Below, one piece after another: positions 46,014-56,085 of a stretch of 64,000 nucleotides of DNA. The stretch's first letter is position 1; every line of letters begins with the position of its first letter. The stretch lies in assembly GCF_025847205.1 (NCBI RefSeq), contig NZ_JAOYTH010000001.1:372001-436000 (forward strand). Direction: 5' to 3'. Below the pieces are notes generated by a model. That model had not been told where the DNA came from and made no database searches. It saw only the letters and a program-made list of their open reading frames with translations. Origin of the DNA: Pararhizobium sp. YC-54. GTDB taxonomy: Bacteria > Pseudomonadota > Alphaproteobacteria > Rhizobiales > Rhizobiaceae. The position numbers and the translations under genes were made by a program.

Positions 46014-46436
46014 ATGATCCGGACACTCAGAGCCTGCGCATGCATCGTCATTCTCCTGTCCACCGCATCGCTGGCGGTGGCGGCGGAGCCCGTCGATACC
46101 GCACAGTCGATCATCCAGAACCAGATCGAGGCTTTCCTCAACGACGATGCCGAAGCCGCCTATTCGTTTGCCTCGCCGCAGATCAGGCAAAAATTTCCCG
46201 ACAAGAGCATCTTCTTCGAGATGGTCAAGCGCGGCTACGCACCGGTCTACCGTCCCGGCAATTTCGCCTTTGGCCGCAGCAAGGTCGAGGGCGGCACGGT
46301 GGTTCAGGAGGTGCTGATTACGGGTGCAGACGGCAAGGACTGGACGGCGCTGTACTTCCTCGTCAGGCAACCGGACGGCAGCTACAAGATCAACGGCGTG
46401 CAGATACTGCAGCAGGCGCCCGGCCCGGAAATCTGA
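46014..46436 (+). CDS. DUF4864 secreted protein
   Basis: 140 residues. Signal peptide (MIRTLRACACIVILLSTASL, cleaved near AVAAEP), then a DUF4864 domain in a SnoaL/NTF2-like fold (IIQNQIEAFLNDDAEAAYSFASPQIRQKF, then PDGSYKINGVQIL). The function of the family is unknown; it is periplasmic. It is monocistronic and convergent with tgt. Confidence 0.75.
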   Translation: MIRTLRACACIVILLSTASLAVAAEPVDTAQSIIQNQIEAFLNDDAEAAYSFASPQIRQKFPDKSIFFEMVKRGYAPVYRPGNFAFGRSKVEGGTVVQEVLITGADGKDWTALYFLVRQPDGSYKINGVQILQQAPGPEI

Positions 46437-46480
46437 CCGGGACACCGCTTATATCAAGTCTCTATCTCCGAGACCTGGTA

Positions 46481-47611
46481 TTACAGCGGCGCCAGATCGC
46501 CGCGCGCCCATTCGTCCTGGGTCTCTTCCATGAAGGCGGCATAACGGCCTTCCTCGATTGCCTTGCGGATGCCTGCCATCAGCTCCTGATAATAGGCCAG
46601 GTTGTTCCATGTCAGCAGCATGCCGCCCAGGCTCTCGTCGGCGCGCACGAGATGATGCAGGTAGGCGCGCGAATAATCGCGCGTTGCCGGGCATGCGGAC
46701 TGATCGTCAAGCGGCCTTGTATCCTCCGCGTGGCGCGCATTGCGCAGGTTGACGCGGCCGCGCCGGGTAAAGGCCAGGCCGTGACGGCCGGCACGGGTCG
46801 GCATGACACAATCGAACATGTCGATGCCGCGCGCCACGGATTTGAGGATATCGTCAGGCGTGCCGACCCCCATCAGATAGCGCGGCTTTTCGGCCGGCAG
46901 TTCCGGGCATGTGATGTCGAGCATGTCGAGCATGACGGCCTGCGGTTCACCAACGGCCAGACCACCGATCGCATAGCCCTTGAGATCAAGCCCGGACAAC
47001 GCCTGCGCCGAGCGGACACGCAGCGCCGGCACATCGCCCCCCTGGACGATGCCGAACATCGCCTTGCCCGGCTGGTCGCCAAAAGCGGTCTTGCAGCGCT
47101 CCGCCCAGCGCAGTGACATTTCCATTGCGCGTTCAATATCAGAGGGTTCGGCCGGAAGTCTTACACATTCGTCGAGCTGCATCTGGATATCACTATCGAG
47201 CATGCCCTGTATCTCGATCGAGCGTTCCGGCGACATATGGTGCAGGGCGCCATCGACATGGCTCTTGAAGGTCACGCCCTTCTCATCGAGTTTTCGCAGG
47301 CCGGCCAGCGACATGACCTGAAAGCCGCCACTGTCTGTGAGGATGGGATGGGGCCAGCGGATCAACTCATGCAGACCGCCAAGACGCGCCACGCGCTCCG
47401 GCCCGGGGCGCAGCATCAGGTGATAGGTGTTGCCGAGGATGATGTCGGCGCCGAGATCGCGCACCTGGTCGAGATACATCGCCTTGACGGTGCCCACTGT
47501 GCCCACCGGCATGAAGGCCGGGGTGCGGATCTCTCCGCGCGGCATCGATACCGTGCCATGCCGCGCCTTGCCGTCGGTTGCCTTGATGTTGAATTGAAAT
47601 GTCTCGGTCAT
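46481..47611 (-). CDS. tgt: tRNA-guanine transglycosylase
   Basis: 376 residues. Base exchange of queuine precursor (preQ1) into position 34 of GUN-anticodon tRNAs. Catalytic aspartates lie in [10 protein letters not shown] and FDCVMPTR. The C-terminal zinc site, CxCxxC-H in E. coli, reads [16 protein letters not shown] here, so the usual cysteines are mostly absent; I recall the same in other alphaproteobacterial Tgt proteins. Its start overlaps the queA stop (ATGA). Confidence 0.93.
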   Translation of the reverse strand: MTETFQFNIKATDGKARHGTVSMPRGEIRTPAFMPVGTVGTVKAMYLDQVRDLGADIILGNTYHLMLRPGPERVARLGGLHELIRWPHPILTDSGGFQVMSLAGLRKLDEKGVTFKSHVDGALHHMSPERSIEIQGMLDSDIQMQLDECVRLPAEPSDIERAMEMSLRWAERCKTAFGDQPGKAMFGIVQGGDVPALRVRSAQALSGLDLKGYAIGGLAVGEPQAVMLDMLDITCPELPAEKPRYLMGVGTPDDILKSVARGIDMFDCVMPTRAGRHGLAFTRRGRVNLRNARHAEDTRPLDDQSACPATRDYSRAYLHHLVRADESLGGMLLTWNNLAYYQELMAGIRKAIEEGRYAAFMEETQDEWARGDLAPL

Positions 47612-48708
47612 GGTGTCTCGATCCTGGGGGTATCCCGGAAAAGCAGGCTGGAATCGCCGTAGGAATAGAAGCGGTAGCCGGTTTCGATCGCGTGCGCGTA
47701 GGCGCGCCGCATCGTCTCCATGCCGCTAAAGGCCGAGACGAGCATGAACAGCGTCGACTTCGGCAGGTGGAAATTGGTCATCAGCATATCGACGGCGCGA
47801 AAACGATAGCCGGGCGTGATGAAGATGCCGGTCGGGCCGGACCACGCGTGGATGTCGCCGTTTTCCCCCGCGGCACTCTCGATCAGCCGCAGCGAGGTGG
47901 TGCCGACGCAGACGATGCGCCCGCCCCTCGCCCGCACCGCGTTCAGCCGTTCGGCGACTTCGGCACTGACATGGCCGATTTCCTGATGCATGACATGGTC
48001 GTCGGTATCATCGACCTTCATCGGCAGGAAGGTTCCAGCACCGACATGCAAGGTAACGAAATGGCGCTCGACCCCAAGTGCGTCCAGGGCCTGGAAAAGG
48101 CGGTCGGTGAAGTGAAGGCCGGCGGTCGGCGCTGCCACGGCGCCGTGTTCGCGGGCATAAACCGTCTGATAGTCGGTGCGGTCCTGCTCGTCCTCAGGGC
48201 GTTTGGAAGCGATATATGGCGGCAGCGGAATGTGGCCGACGGACAGAATGGCCTCGTCCAGCGCCGGACCGGAGAGATCGAACCGTAGCGTCACCTCGCC
48301 GGCCTCGCCCTTCTCCTCGACGGTCGCGTCCAGCGCGCCCATCAGGCAGGTGTTGGAGCCGTGACCGAATTCGATGCGGTCGCCGGGCTTCAGGCGTTTT
48401 GCGGGACGTGCAAACGCCTTCCAGCGATCGGCGGCGACGCGCATATGCAGCGTCAGCGAGACCTGGGTGACCGCGTCCTCACTCCGCCGGCGCAAGCCTT
48501 CCAGCTGGGCGGGAATGACTTTTGTATCGTTGAAGACAAGCGCATCGCCGGGGCGCAGGAACGATGGCAGATCCATGACACTGTGATCGGAAAGCTCAGC
48601 ACTTTGCTGCGGCCGGACGACGAGCAGGCGGGCGCTGTCGCGCGGGCTTGCGGGCCTGAGCGCAATATTGTCTTCGGGGAGATCGAAATCGAACAGGTCG
48701 ACGCGCAT
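47608..48708 (-). CDS. queA: S-adenosylmethionine:tRNA ribosyltransferase-isomerase
   Basis: 366 residues. It transfers ribosyl from SAM to preQ1-tRNA in queuosine synthesis, the step after Tgt. Signature segments: [19 protein letters not shown] at the start, [10 protein letters not shown] and [17 protein letters not shown] near the C-terminus. It is coupled to tgt by start-stop overlap, forming a queuosine operon. A hairpin separates it from the upstream cyclophilin gene. Confidence 0.94.
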   Translation of the reverse strand: MRVDLFDFDLPEDNIALRPASPRDSARLLVVRPQQSAELSDHSVMDLPSFLRPGDALVFNDTKVIPAQLEGLRRRSEDAVTQVSLTLHMRVAADRWKAFARPAKRLKPGDRIEFGHGSNTCLMGALDATVEEKGEAGEVTLRFDLSGPALDEAILSVGHIPLPPYIASKRPEDEQDRTDYQTVYAREHGAVAAPTAGLHFTDRLFQALDALGVERHFVTLHVGAGTFLPMKVDDTDDHVMHQEIGHVSAEVAERLNAVRARGGRIVCVGTTSLRLIESAAGENGDIHAWSGPTGIFITPGYRFRAVDMLMTNFHLPKSTLFMLVSAFSGMETMRRAYAHAIETGYRFYSYGDSSLLFRDTPRIETP

Positions 48709-48727
48709 GAAAAATCTTCTTTAAACG

Positions 48728-48774
48728 GCAAACCCGCCCCGGCGCCTTTTCAAGGCGATCCGGGACGGGTTTTG
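48728..48774 (-). terminator. Hairpin between the cyclophilin and queA genes
   Basis: A long interrupted stem, AAACCCG/CGGGTTT with inner CCGG and GCCTT/AAGGC pairing, with a T-run on the minus-strand side. It probably terminates or attenuates transcription from the cyclophilin genes into queA. Confidence 0.65.
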
Positions 48775-48787
48775 GCAATAGCCTGAA

Positions 48788-49297
48788 TTAGGCGTTGGCG
48801 GCAAGTTTCATCGACACGATGCTATCGGGATCCTTGACGGGCTCGCCCTTCTTGATCTTGTCGACGTTCTCCATGCCGGAAATGACCTGGCCCCAGACCG
48901 AGTACTGCTTGTTCAGCCAGGGGCTGTCGGTGAAGCAGATGAAGAACTGCGAATTGGCCGAGTTCGGCATCTGGCTGCGGGCCATGGAGCATGTACCGCG
49001 CACATGGCTCATGTTGGAGAATTCAGCCTTGAGGTCCGGCTTGGAGGAGCCGCCCATGCCGGCGCGGGCCGGATTGAAATGCTCGCCGCCCTTCTTGCCG
49101 AACTGCACGTCGCCGGTCTGCGCCATGAAGTCGTCGATGACGCGGTGGAAGACGACACCGTCATAGGCACCTTCGGCGCACAGTTCCTTGATGCGGGCAA
49201 CGTGGCCCGGCGCCAGGTCCGGCAGAAGCTGGATGACGACCTGCCCCTTGGTGGTTTCCATGATGATGGTGTTTTCCGGATCCTTGATCTCGGCCAT
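48788..49297 (-). CDS. ppiB: Peptidyl-prolyl isomerase (cyclophilin), cytoplasmic
   Basis: 169 residues, cyclophilin fold without signal peptide. Active-site segments FHRVIDDFMAQTGD and MARSQMPNSANSQFFICF are present. It catalyses cis-trans isomerisation of prolyl bonds in the cytoplasm. It is a paralogue of the exported cyclophilin upstream, with 42 bases between them. The ribosome site AAGAAGGAGAAGG precedes the start. Confidence 0.93.
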   Translation of the reverse strand: MAEIKDPENTIIMETTKGQVVIQLLPDLAPGHVARIKELCAEGAYDGVVFHRVIDDFMAQTGDVQFGKKGGEHFNPARAGMGGSSKPDLKAEFSNMSHVRGTCSMARSQMPNSANSQFFICFTDSPWLNKQYSVWGQVISGMENVDKIKKGEPVKDPDSIVSMKLAANA

Positions 49298-49339
49298 GGC
49301 CTTCTCCTTCTTGTTAAAGCGGGCGTGTTGAAACGTTTG

Positions 49340-49909
49340 TTACTTGCCGACCTTGACGCTGATCATCCGGTCGGGATCGGTGACGGAGCCGTTGTTGGCT
49401 TCGTCGCCCTTCTTGATCTTGTCGACATTGTCCATGCCATCGACGACCTTGCCGACGACCGTGTACTGGCCGTTCAGGAAGTCACCGGGTGCGAACATGA
49501 TGAAGAACTGCGAATTGGCCGAGTTCGGGTCCTGGCTGCGCGCCATGCCGACCGTGCCACGGGCGAACGGAACTTTGGAAAACTCAGCTTCGACGTCCGG
49601 CTTTGACGAACCGCCCATGCCGGCCATGTCGGCCTTGAAGTCCTTTTCCATGTTGCCGTACTGGACGTCGCCGGTCTGGGCCATGAAGCCCGGGATGACG
49701 CGATGGAAGGCGACATTGTTGTACTCGCCGGCCTCCGCCAGTTCCTTGATGCGCGCGACATGCTTCGGCGCGACATCCAGCAGCAGCTCGATGACGACCG
49801 GACCGTCCTTCAACGTGATGGTGATGTAGTCCTTGGCCTGGGCAAAGGCATTGCCGGTCAGGGATGCGAGGACAACGGCGCCGGCGAAAGCGAGTTGGAG
49901 GATTTTCAT
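49340..49909 (-). CDS. ppiA: Peptidyl-prolyl isomerase (cyclophilin), exported
   Basis: 189 residues with a Sec signal peptide (MKILQLAFAGAVVLASLTGN, cleaved near AFAQ). The cyclophilin active site is intact (FHRVIPGFMAQTGD, MARSQDPNSANSQFFIMF). It probably assists protein folding in the periplasm. It lies between coaD and the cytoplasmic cyclophilin gene; this cytoplasmic/periplasmic pair beside coaD-gyrA is conserved in rhizobia. Confidence 0.93.
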   Translation of the reverse strand: MKILQLAFAGAVVLASLTGNAFAQAKDYITITLKDGPVVIELLLDVAPKHVARIKELAEAGEYNNVAFHRVIPGFMAQTGDVQYGNMEKDFKADMAGMGGSSKPDVEAEFSKVPFARGTVGMARSQDPNSANSQFFIMFAPGDFLNGQYTVVGKVVDGMDNVDKIKKGDEANNGSVTDPDRMISVKVGK

Positions 49910-49939
49910 GGTAGCTCCCGTGAAGATGAAATGGACGCG

Positions 49940-50434
49940 TCAGGATTTGCGTTTGGCGCTAAGGGCCTGGTGAACAGCTTTCGGCACGAAGGCGCTGACG
50001 TCACCGCCCATAGCCGCGATCTGGCGGACCAATGTGGCGGTAATAGGCCGCGATGCCGTTCCAGCCGGTAGAAACAAGGTCTGTATATCCGGCGCCATCT
50101 GGCGGTTCATGCCCGCCATCTGCATTTCGTAGTCGAGATCCGTGCCGTCGCGTAGCCCGCGCACCAAAATCGATGCGCCATGCTTGCGCGCGGCATCGAC
50201 CACCAGATTGTCGAAGGAGACCACGGAGATGTCGCCGGCTCTCTGCGGCAGGAATTCGCTCAGCGACTGCCGGATGAGGGCAGCGCGTTCCTCGAAGGAA
50301 AACAGCGGCGCCTTGCCCGGATGGACGCCGATCGCAACGATCACGGTCGGCGCCACGTTCAGCGCCTGCACAAGCACGTCGAGGTGACCGTTGGTCATGG
50401 GGTCGAAGGAGCCGGGATAAAAAGCAGTGGTCAT
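49940..50434 (-). CDS. coaD: Phosphopantetheine adenylyltransferase
   Basis: 164 residues from the ATG at 50434, so the protein begins [19 protein letters not shown] with the nucleotidyltransferase T/HxGH motif at its usual place; an in-frame start 11 codons upstream is less typical. [21 protein letters not shown] and the C-terminal SSTLVR-like [17 protein letters not shown] segment fit CoaD. It is the penultimate step of coenzyme A synthesis. Confidence 0.94.
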   Translation of the reverse strand: MTTAFYPGSFDPMTNGHLDVLVQALNVAPTVIVAIGVHPGKAPLFSFEERAALIRQSLSEFLPQRAGDISVVSFDNLVVDAARKHGASILVRGLRDGTDLDYEMQMAGMNRQMAPDIQTLFLPAGTASRPITATLVRQIAAMGGDVSAFVPKAVHQALSAKRKS

Positions 50435-50687
50435 CGCGCCTGTTTCCGTTTCGAAGCCTTTTGTCACGGACAGCGGCCAATCGCAAGAGAGCGCCCTGAT
50501 GCCAAGTCTCGATGATGGAGACTTGATATTTACCGCACCCTGTTCCTTGCGGAACTGCAGCGGGCTCGCATGGATGCTAAATGAAGGGCGTATTCAAGGT
50601 TGCTTCAAGCACACCCTTATATCACGCGAAGTAGAGAACGGAACTTTTTCCGATCACAGCCATTATCCGGCTGAAGGGATCACGGCT
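50435..50687. other. Spacer upstream of coaD
   Basis: 253 bases with the coaD promoter region (minus) and the leader of the small membrane proteins (plus). No supported gene, RNA motif or repeat was seen. Confidence 0.35.
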
Positions 50688-50810
50688 ATGGCACTTATTC
50701 TTCTTTCGATGACCATGTTTTTTGTCATGCTTTTTGCAACGGCAAACGCAATCAGAAACGAAGCGCGCGTGGATCGTTCCGGTCTCAACCGCAAGCAGTT
50801 GTTCAAGTAG
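50688..50810 (+). CDS. Tiny membrane protein 1
   Basis: 40 residues: one transmembrane helix (MALILLSMTMFFVMLFATAN) followed by a basic cytoplasmic tail (RNEARVDRSGLNRKQLFK). It is followed 29 bases later by a second tiny membrane protein and then a terminator, so the two probably form a transcript. No family recognised. Confidence 0.45.
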   Translation: MALILLSMTMFFVMLFATANAIRNEARVDRSGLNRKQLFK

Positions 50811-50839
50811 CGGCATTTTCAAGCAAAGGATAGTCTGCA

Positions 50840-50980
50840 ATGGCCATCGCGATGATGCTCGTATCGGCAGTGATTACTATCGTATTCCTGGTCGATTTCG
50901 CCAAAACCATTTTCGAACTCCAGCGCGACCGCGTCGCGATGAAGTCTACCAGCCCCGACGCCGGCGGTTTCAGCGTCTGA
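50840..50980 (+). CDS. Tiny membrane protein 2
   Basis: 46 residues with one N-terminal transmembrane helix (MAIAMMLVSAVITIVFLVDF) and a polar tail (AKTIFELQRDRVAMKSTSPD). The ribosome site AAAGGA lies ahead of the start. It has the same architecture as the preceding gene (helix at the N-terminus, ~20-residue charged tail) without clear sequence identity. Confidence 0.45.
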   Translation: MAIAMMLVSAVITIVFLVDFAKTIFELQRDRVAMKSTSPDAGGFSV

Positions 50981-51030
50981 CATCGCAGTCCAAAGTCTCC
51001 CAGCGGCAACCTCCAGTCTCCGCTGACATA

Positions 51031-51068
51031 AAAACCGGACGGTTCCCCTGCCAGTCCGGTTTTTCTTT
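51031..51068 (+). terminator. Terminator after the tiny membrane proteins
   Basis: AAAACCGGAC (51031-51040) pairs with GTCCGGTTTT (51054-51063), followed by a T-rich run. It lies 50 bases after the second small gene, which supports the pair being a transcribed unit. Confidence 0.85.
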
Positions 51069-51227
51069 GTCCGCGGCTTACCGCATTTCCATAAGCTTGA
51101 AGCTCATATCTCGACTTAGCCATCGGCGTCTCATATTGACTTGCTGAAGTCTTCTCGATACAGGCAATAATATCGGACATGCATCTTATGAGTGTATTAC
51201 GCCACAATATTGACGGTTAGGACGAAC

Positions 51228-52901
51228 ATGGCAACTCCGACACGCAATTCCGTTCCAGTGACGGCGGTAGACGTTGCGGCGACAGGCTCTGGCGCCTATT
51301 TGATCGACGGGATGAAATGGGGCGGAGCCCTCGGGTCGGGCGTGACTTTGACCTACAGTTTTCCCACGGATCTTGCGACTTTCATCAACGGGTACTCCGA
51401 ATGGAACAGCTGGTCCGAGCTTTTCGACGGAGAGCGGGCAGCAATTCGCGACGCTTTGAGCGTGTGGTCAAAATTTGCCAATGTCAAATTCGTTGAAGTT
51501 GCCGACAATGCGTCCACCGTCGGTGAACTGCGTTTTGCCTACACTGAAGATATTGATCCGAACGCAGCAGCCCACGCTTATTTCCCCGGGAGCCATCCGA
51601 GCGCCGGTGACATCTGGTTCAGCTGGTACAATTTCAATCCGAACAGCAACCCAACAGTTCCTCGTGGAACGTATGACTATTTTACAATCCTGCATGAGAT
51701 TGGCCACGCGCTGGGGCTGAAGCACTCCTTTGAATCGCCCAACGCTATTCCGGCCGACAAGGACAATTATTTTTATACGATCATGAGTTACACCGCCTCG
51801 CCCTGGTCGGCCGAGGGCGACAACTATTCTTCCTTCGCCCCAACCACGCCAATGTACTACGATCTTCTGGCGATCCAGGCACTTTACGGAAAAAATACGA
51901 GTATAAACAGCGGCGACACAGTCTACACGTTCAACGATGGCACACGCTATTGGCAGGCGATCAATGACGCTGGGGGCCGTGACGAGATTGTCTATAATGG
52001 TTCTGAAAACAGCTCGATTAACCTCAATCCTGGCGCTTTCAGTGCGCTCAGCGAGGCAATTTTCTTTCAGACCACCACAGGAGCAAGCACATCGTCACGG
52101 AGCACAGTGACGATCGGTCCAGGCGTGACGATCGAAAATGCGCGTGGCGGTACTGGCAACGACAGCTTGACCGGGAACGGTGTTGGCAATCTACTTCGGG
52201 GCCAGGCGGGTAACGACACACTGACTGGAGGCGGCGGCAACGATACCCTTGATGGCGGTGCCGGCGCAGACCGTCTGCGTGGGGGGGGGGGGAATGACAC
52301 TTATGTCATCGACACCAGCGCGGACACCGTTGACGAAAGCCTTGCCGGCTCCAACGGCGTGGATATCGTGCGCTCGTCGGTCAGCTGGAGCCTCGTGAAT
52401 TCCGCCAGGGTTCTCGGCGCATTCGAAAACCTGACACTGACCGGGGGCAGCAACATAAACGGCACGGGCAACGCGTCGAACAACCTGCTGACCGGCAACA
52501 GTGGCGCCAATGTGTTGAGTGGCAGTGGCGGCAATGACACGCTTAACGGCGCGGGCGGCAATGACAAACTCACCGGCGGTGCGGGTAATGATACATTTTT
52601 CTTCAACACGGCGCTGAACGCAGGCGCGAATGTCGACCGTATCACTGATTTCTCAGTGCCCGCGGACACAATCCGTCTGGAGAACGCCGTTTTTACAGCA
52701 CTGCAGGCAGTCGGAACTCTGGCGACCGCGGCCTTCTACCTTGGCTCAGCTGTTCACGACGCCAGCGATCGCATTGTCTACAACGCCAAAACCGGTGCGC
52801 TGACCTACGATCCGAACGGTAGTGCAGCAGGCGGCGGCATTCAGTTTGCGACCCTCAACACCGGGTTGGCACTCACCCACATGGATTTCATCGTGGTGTA
52901 A
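51228..52901 (+). CDS. Serralysin-like RTX metalloprotease (M10)
   Basis: 557 residues from the ATG at 51228. The zinc site is HEIGHALGLKH (H156, H160, H166), with a Met-turn in YTIMSYTASPW. The peptidase domain spans about 1-260. From about residue 305 come calcium-binding RTX nonapeptides (GGxGxDxLxGG type) in two blocks, then a C-terminal segment ending in a hydrophobic FIVV, as in type I secretion substrates. No Sec signal is seen, so a type I exporter encoded elsewhere is expected. A run of 12 G at 52281-52292 encodes four glycines in the first RTX block. Confidence 0.88.
   Translation: MATPTRNSVPVTAVDVAATGSGAYLIDGMKWGGALGSGVTLTYSFPTDLATFINGYSEWNSWSELFDGERAAIRDALSVWSKFANVKFVEVADNASTVGELRFAYTEDIDPNAAAHAYFPGSHPSAGDIWFSWYNFNPNSNPTVPRGTYDYFTILHEIGHALGLKHSFESPNAIPADKDNYFYTIMSYTASPWSAEGDNYSSFAPTTPMYYDLLAIQALYGKNTSINSGDTVYTFNDGTRYWQAINDAGGRDEIVYNGSENSSINLNPGAFSALSEAIFFQTTTGASTSSRSTVTIGPGVTIENARGGTGNDSLTGNGVGNLLRGQAGNDTLTGGGGNDTLDGGAGADRLRGGGGNDTYVIDTSADTVDESLAGSNGVDIVRSSVSWSLVNSARVLGAFENLTLTGGSNINGTGNASNNLLTGNSGANVLSGSGGNDTLNGAGGNDKLTGGAGNDTFFFNTALNAGANVDRITDFSVPADTIRLENAVFTALQAVGTLATAAFYLGSAVHDASDRIVYNAKTGALTYDPNGSAAGGGIQFATLNTGLALTHMDFIVV
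52281..52292 (+). repeat. 12-base poly-G tract inside the protease gene
   Basis: Uninterrupted (G)12, in frame as four GGG codons (R-G-G-G-G-N). Other glycine codons in the repeats are mostly GGC or GGT. One base gained or lost would shift the frame and remove the second RTX block and the secretion signal. Confidence 0.95.
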
Positions 52902-53017
52902 CAGTGCTGGAATCACCGGCGACGGATTTTCCCGGACGCGAGCCAAAGCCCCGACAAAAGGAAGGCGCTGACATAGGCAGCCGATAGAGGTTAATATTGT
53001 CAGATTGGCCAGACGCA

Positions 53018-53047
53018 AAAGCCGGGCGATCTGACCGCCCGGCTTTA
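53018..53047 (-). terminator. Terminator after gyrA
   Basis: AAAGCCGGGCG pairs with CGCCCGGCTTT around a seven-base loop, with T residues on the minus-strand side, 26 bases after the gyrA stop. It could act on both strands. Confidence 0.8.
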
Positions 53048-53072
53048 ATGGAGACGCCTGAACCAGGCTGAC

Positions 53073-55853
53073 TTATTCTTCGACTACCGCCGGCGTGTCG
53101 CCCTCCGGCAGACCCGTCTCACCCGCGATTTCCTCGTCCTCGTCAGATTCCGGTTCGCTGATCCGCTCGACCGAGACGACCTTTTCGTCCTTGGCTGTCG
53201 AGAAGATGGTGACGCCCTTGGTTGCGCGGCTTGCAAGCCGGATGCCGCCAACCGGAACACGGATCAACTGGCCGCCATCCGAGACGAGCATGATCTGGTC
53301 GTTGTCTTCGACCGGGAAGGCCGCCACAAGCTCGCCGATTTCGCCGGTCTTGGACGTATCCGTTGCGCGAATACCCTTGCCGCCACGGCCGGAGGTGCGG
53401 AAGTCATAGGTGGACGAACGCTTGCCGAAGCCCTTGACGGAGATCGTCAGCACGAACTGCTCGCGTGCCTTCAGTTCTTCGTAACGGGCGTCGTCGAGCT
53501 GACCTTCCTCGGTGACTTCCTCGCCGACCAGGGCGATTTCCTCGTCCTCGCCGGTGGCAGCCCGACGCTCTGCAGCAGCGCGCTTCAGATAGGCAGCACG
53601 TTCCCATGGCTCGGCATCGACATGGCCGACGATGGTCATCGAAATGATCCGGTCGCTCTCACCCAATGTAATGCCGCGAACGCCGATCGAGTTGCGGCCG
53701 GCAAAGACGCGGACGTCATCGACCGAGAAGCGGATGCACTGACCAAGCGCCGTCGTCAGAAGAACGTCGTCGTGTTCCGTGCAGGTTTCGACGGAGAGGA
53801 TCTCGTCGCCCTCTTCCTCGAGCTTCATGGCAATCTTGCCGTTGCGGTTGACCTGGACGAAGTCCGACAACTTGTTGCGGCGGACCGTGCCGCGGGTGGT
53901 CGAGAACATCACGTCGAGGTTTTCCCACGTCGCCTCGTCCTCGGGCAACGGCATGATCGTGGTGATGCGTTCGCCGGGCTCCAGCGGCAGCATGTTGATC
54001 AGCGCCTTGCCGCGCGATTGCGGCGTGCCGATCGGCAGGCGCCAGACCTTTTCCTTGTAGACGATGCCACGCGACGAGAAGAACAGGATCGGCGTATGGG
54101 TGTTGGCGACGAACAGACGCGTGACGAAATCCTCGTCGCGCGTCGCCATGCCGGAGCGGCCCTTGCCGCCGCGGCGCTGGGCCCGGTAGGTCGTCAGCGG
54201 CACGCGCTTGATATAGCCGAGATGGGACACGGTGATGACCATGTCTTCCCGGGCGATCAGGTCCTCGTCGTCCATGTCCGGACCGCCTTCGACGATCTCG
54301 GTGCGGCGCGGCGTGCCGAATTCGTCGCGAACGGCGATAAGCTCGTCCTTGACGATGGTCATGATGCGGATGCGCGACGACAGGATATCAAGATAATCCT
54401 TGATCTCGTCGCCGATCTTGTTCAGTTCGTCGCCGATTTCATCGCGGCCAAGCGCCGTCAGGCGGGCAAGGCGCAGTTCGAGGATCGCCCGTGCCTGCTC
54501 TTCCGACAGGTTGTAGGTCAGGTCCTCGTTGATGCGATGGCGCGGATCGTCGATGAGGCGGATCAGGCTTTCGACGTCGGATGCCGGCCAGCGGCGCGTC
54601 ATCAGCTGTTCGCGCGCGGTGGCCGGATCCGGCGCTTCGCGGATCAGCTTGATGATCTCGTCGATATTGGCAACCGCGATGGCAAGGCCGACCAACACAT
54701 GGGCCCGGTCACGCGCCTTGCGCAGCAGGTACTTGGTGCGGCGGCTGATGACTTCCTCGCGGAAGGAAACGAACGCGCGCAGCATGTCGAGCAGCGTCAT
54801 CTGCTCCGGCTTGCCGCCGTTCAGCGCCACCATGTTGCAGCCAAACGAGGTCTGCAGCGGCGTGTAGCGATAGAGCTGGTTGAGGATCACCTCGGCATTG
54901 GCGTCGCGCTTCAGCTCGACGACGACGCGGTAGCCCTGGCGGTCGGATTCGTCGCGCAGGTCGGAGATGCCCTCGATACGTTTGTCCTTGACCAGTTCGG
55001 CCATCTTCTCGATCATCGTCGCCTTGTTCACCTGATAGGGAACTTCGGTGATGATGATCTGCTCGCGGTCGCCGCGCATCGGTTCGATGGTGGCGCGGCC
55101 GCGCATGATGACCGAGCCGCGGCCCGTCTCGTAGGCCGAGCGGATGCCGGACCGGCCGAGAATGAAGGCACCGGTCGGGAAGTCCGGACCGGGAATGATC
55201 TCCATCAGCTGCGGCAATTCGAGCGCCGGTTCGTCGATCAGGGCGATACAGCCGTTGATCACCTCGATCAGATTGTGCGGCGGGATATTGGTGGCCATGC
55301 CGACGGCGATGCCGCCGGCCCCGTTGACCAGAAGGTTGGGGAATTTCGCCGGGACGACAGACGGCTCGCTCAGCGTGCCGTCATAATTGTCGCGAAAATC
55401 GACCGTTTCCTTGTCGAGGTCGTCGAGCAGCGCGTGCGCAGCTTTCTCCAGGCGGCACTCGGTGTAGCGTTCGGCCGCCGGCGGATCGCCGTCGATGGAG
55501 CCGAAATTGCCCTGACCGTCGATCAGCGGCAGGCGCAACGACCAGGGCTGCGCCATACGGGCGAGCGCATCATAGATCGCCGAGTTGCCGTGCGGATGGA
55601 ATTTACCCATCACGTCCCCGGTAACGCGGGCACATTTGACGTATTTCTTGTTCCAGTCGATGCCCAGTTCGCTCATCCCGAACAGGATGCGCCGGTGCAC
55701 GGGCTTCAGACCATCGCGGACGTCGGGAAGAGCGCGGCTGACGATAACGCTCATGGCGTAATCGAGATAGGAGCGCTGCATTTCCTCCATGATGGAAATG
55801 GGCTCGATGCCGGGTGGGTTCTTGCCGCCGCCTGGTGTGCTTTGTTCAGTCAA
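53073..55853 (-). CDS. gyrA: DNA gyrase subunit A
   Basis: 926 residues. Breakage-reunion domain with catalytic Tyr130 ([10 protein letters not shown], equivalent to E. coli Y122), then six beta-pinwheel repeats and an acidic tail ([16 protein letters not shown]). The quinolone-determining region reads [12 protein letters not shown]: Asn90, Ser91 and Asp95 stand for E. coli D82, S83 and D87, so the two main resistance positions are the susceptible type. It introduces negative supercoils with GyrB. It is monocistronic with its own terminator. Confidence 0.97.
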   Translation of the reverse strand: MTEQSTPGGGKNPPGIEPISIMEEMQRSYLDYAMSVIVSRALPDVRDGLKPVHRRILFGMSELGIDWNKKYVKCARVTGDVMGKFHPHGNSAIYDALARMAQPWSLRLPLIDGQGNFGSIDGDPPAAERYTECRLEKAAHALLDDLDKETVDFRDNYDGTLSEPSVVPAKFPNLLVNGAGGIAVGMATNIPPHNLIEVINGCIALIDEPALELPQLMEIIPGPDFPTGAFILGRSGIRSAYETGRGSVIMRGRATIEPMRGDREQIIITEVPYQVNKATMIEKMAELVKDKRIEGISDLRDESDRQGYRVVVELKRDANAEVILNQLYRYTPLQTSFGCNMVALNGGKPEQMTLLDMLRAFVSFREEVISRRTKYLLRKARDRAHVLVGLAIAVANIDEIIKLIREAPDPATAREQLMTRRWPASDVESLIRLIDDPRHRINEDLTYNLSEEQARAILELRLARLTALGRDEIGDELNKIGDEIKDYLDILSSRIRIMTIVKDELIAVRDEFGTPRRTEIVEGGPDMDDEDLIAREDMVITVSHLGYIKRVPLTTYRAQRRGGKGRSGMATRDEDFVTRLFVANTHTPILFFSSRGIVYKEKVWRLPIGTPQSRGKALINMLPLEPGERITTIMPLPEDEATWENLDVMFSTTRGTVRRNKLSDFVQVNRNGKIAMKLEEEGDEILSVETCTEHDDVLLTTALGQCIRFSVDDVRVFAGRNSIGVRGITLGESDRIISMTIVGHVDAEPWERAAYLKRAAAERRAATGEDEEIALVGEEVTEEGQLDDARYEELKAREQFVLTISVKGFGKRSSTYDFRTSGRGGKGIRATDTSKTGEIGELVAAFPVEDNDQIMLVSDGGQLIRVPVGGIRLASRATKGVTIFSTAKDEKVVSVERISEPESDEDEEIAGETGLPEGDTPAVVEE

Positions 55854-56085
55854 TTTCGATCACGATCTTTGTTCAGAATCAGACAGATTTTTATAGCCGA
55901 ATGCATTGGCGAGCGCCAATTTCGGGGCTGGGTTTTGAACAGCCTTTTAGGCTCATCGGCGCTCTCGCAGGCATTTGCAAGGCAAAAGCGGCAGAACAGT
56001 GAAGCACGGCCCTTTCATTCGCTGCCGCCCTCGCCTAACAATTCATCAGGCGGCGATCCTAAACAAGGCCGCGAGGGGGAACGGG

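Noticed and set aside
46481..47611. Loss of the CxCxxC zinc site in Tgt
   Set aside because: The cysteines are mostly absent, but I recall the same pattern in other alphaproteobacterial Tgt proteins, so it is probably lineage-typical rather than a defect.
55570..55600. Asn at the GyrA position equivalent to E. coli D82 as a possible quinolone-resistance change
   Set aside because: Ser and Asp at the two main resistance positions are unchanged, and Asn at this place is, as far as I recall, normal for rhizobial GyrA.
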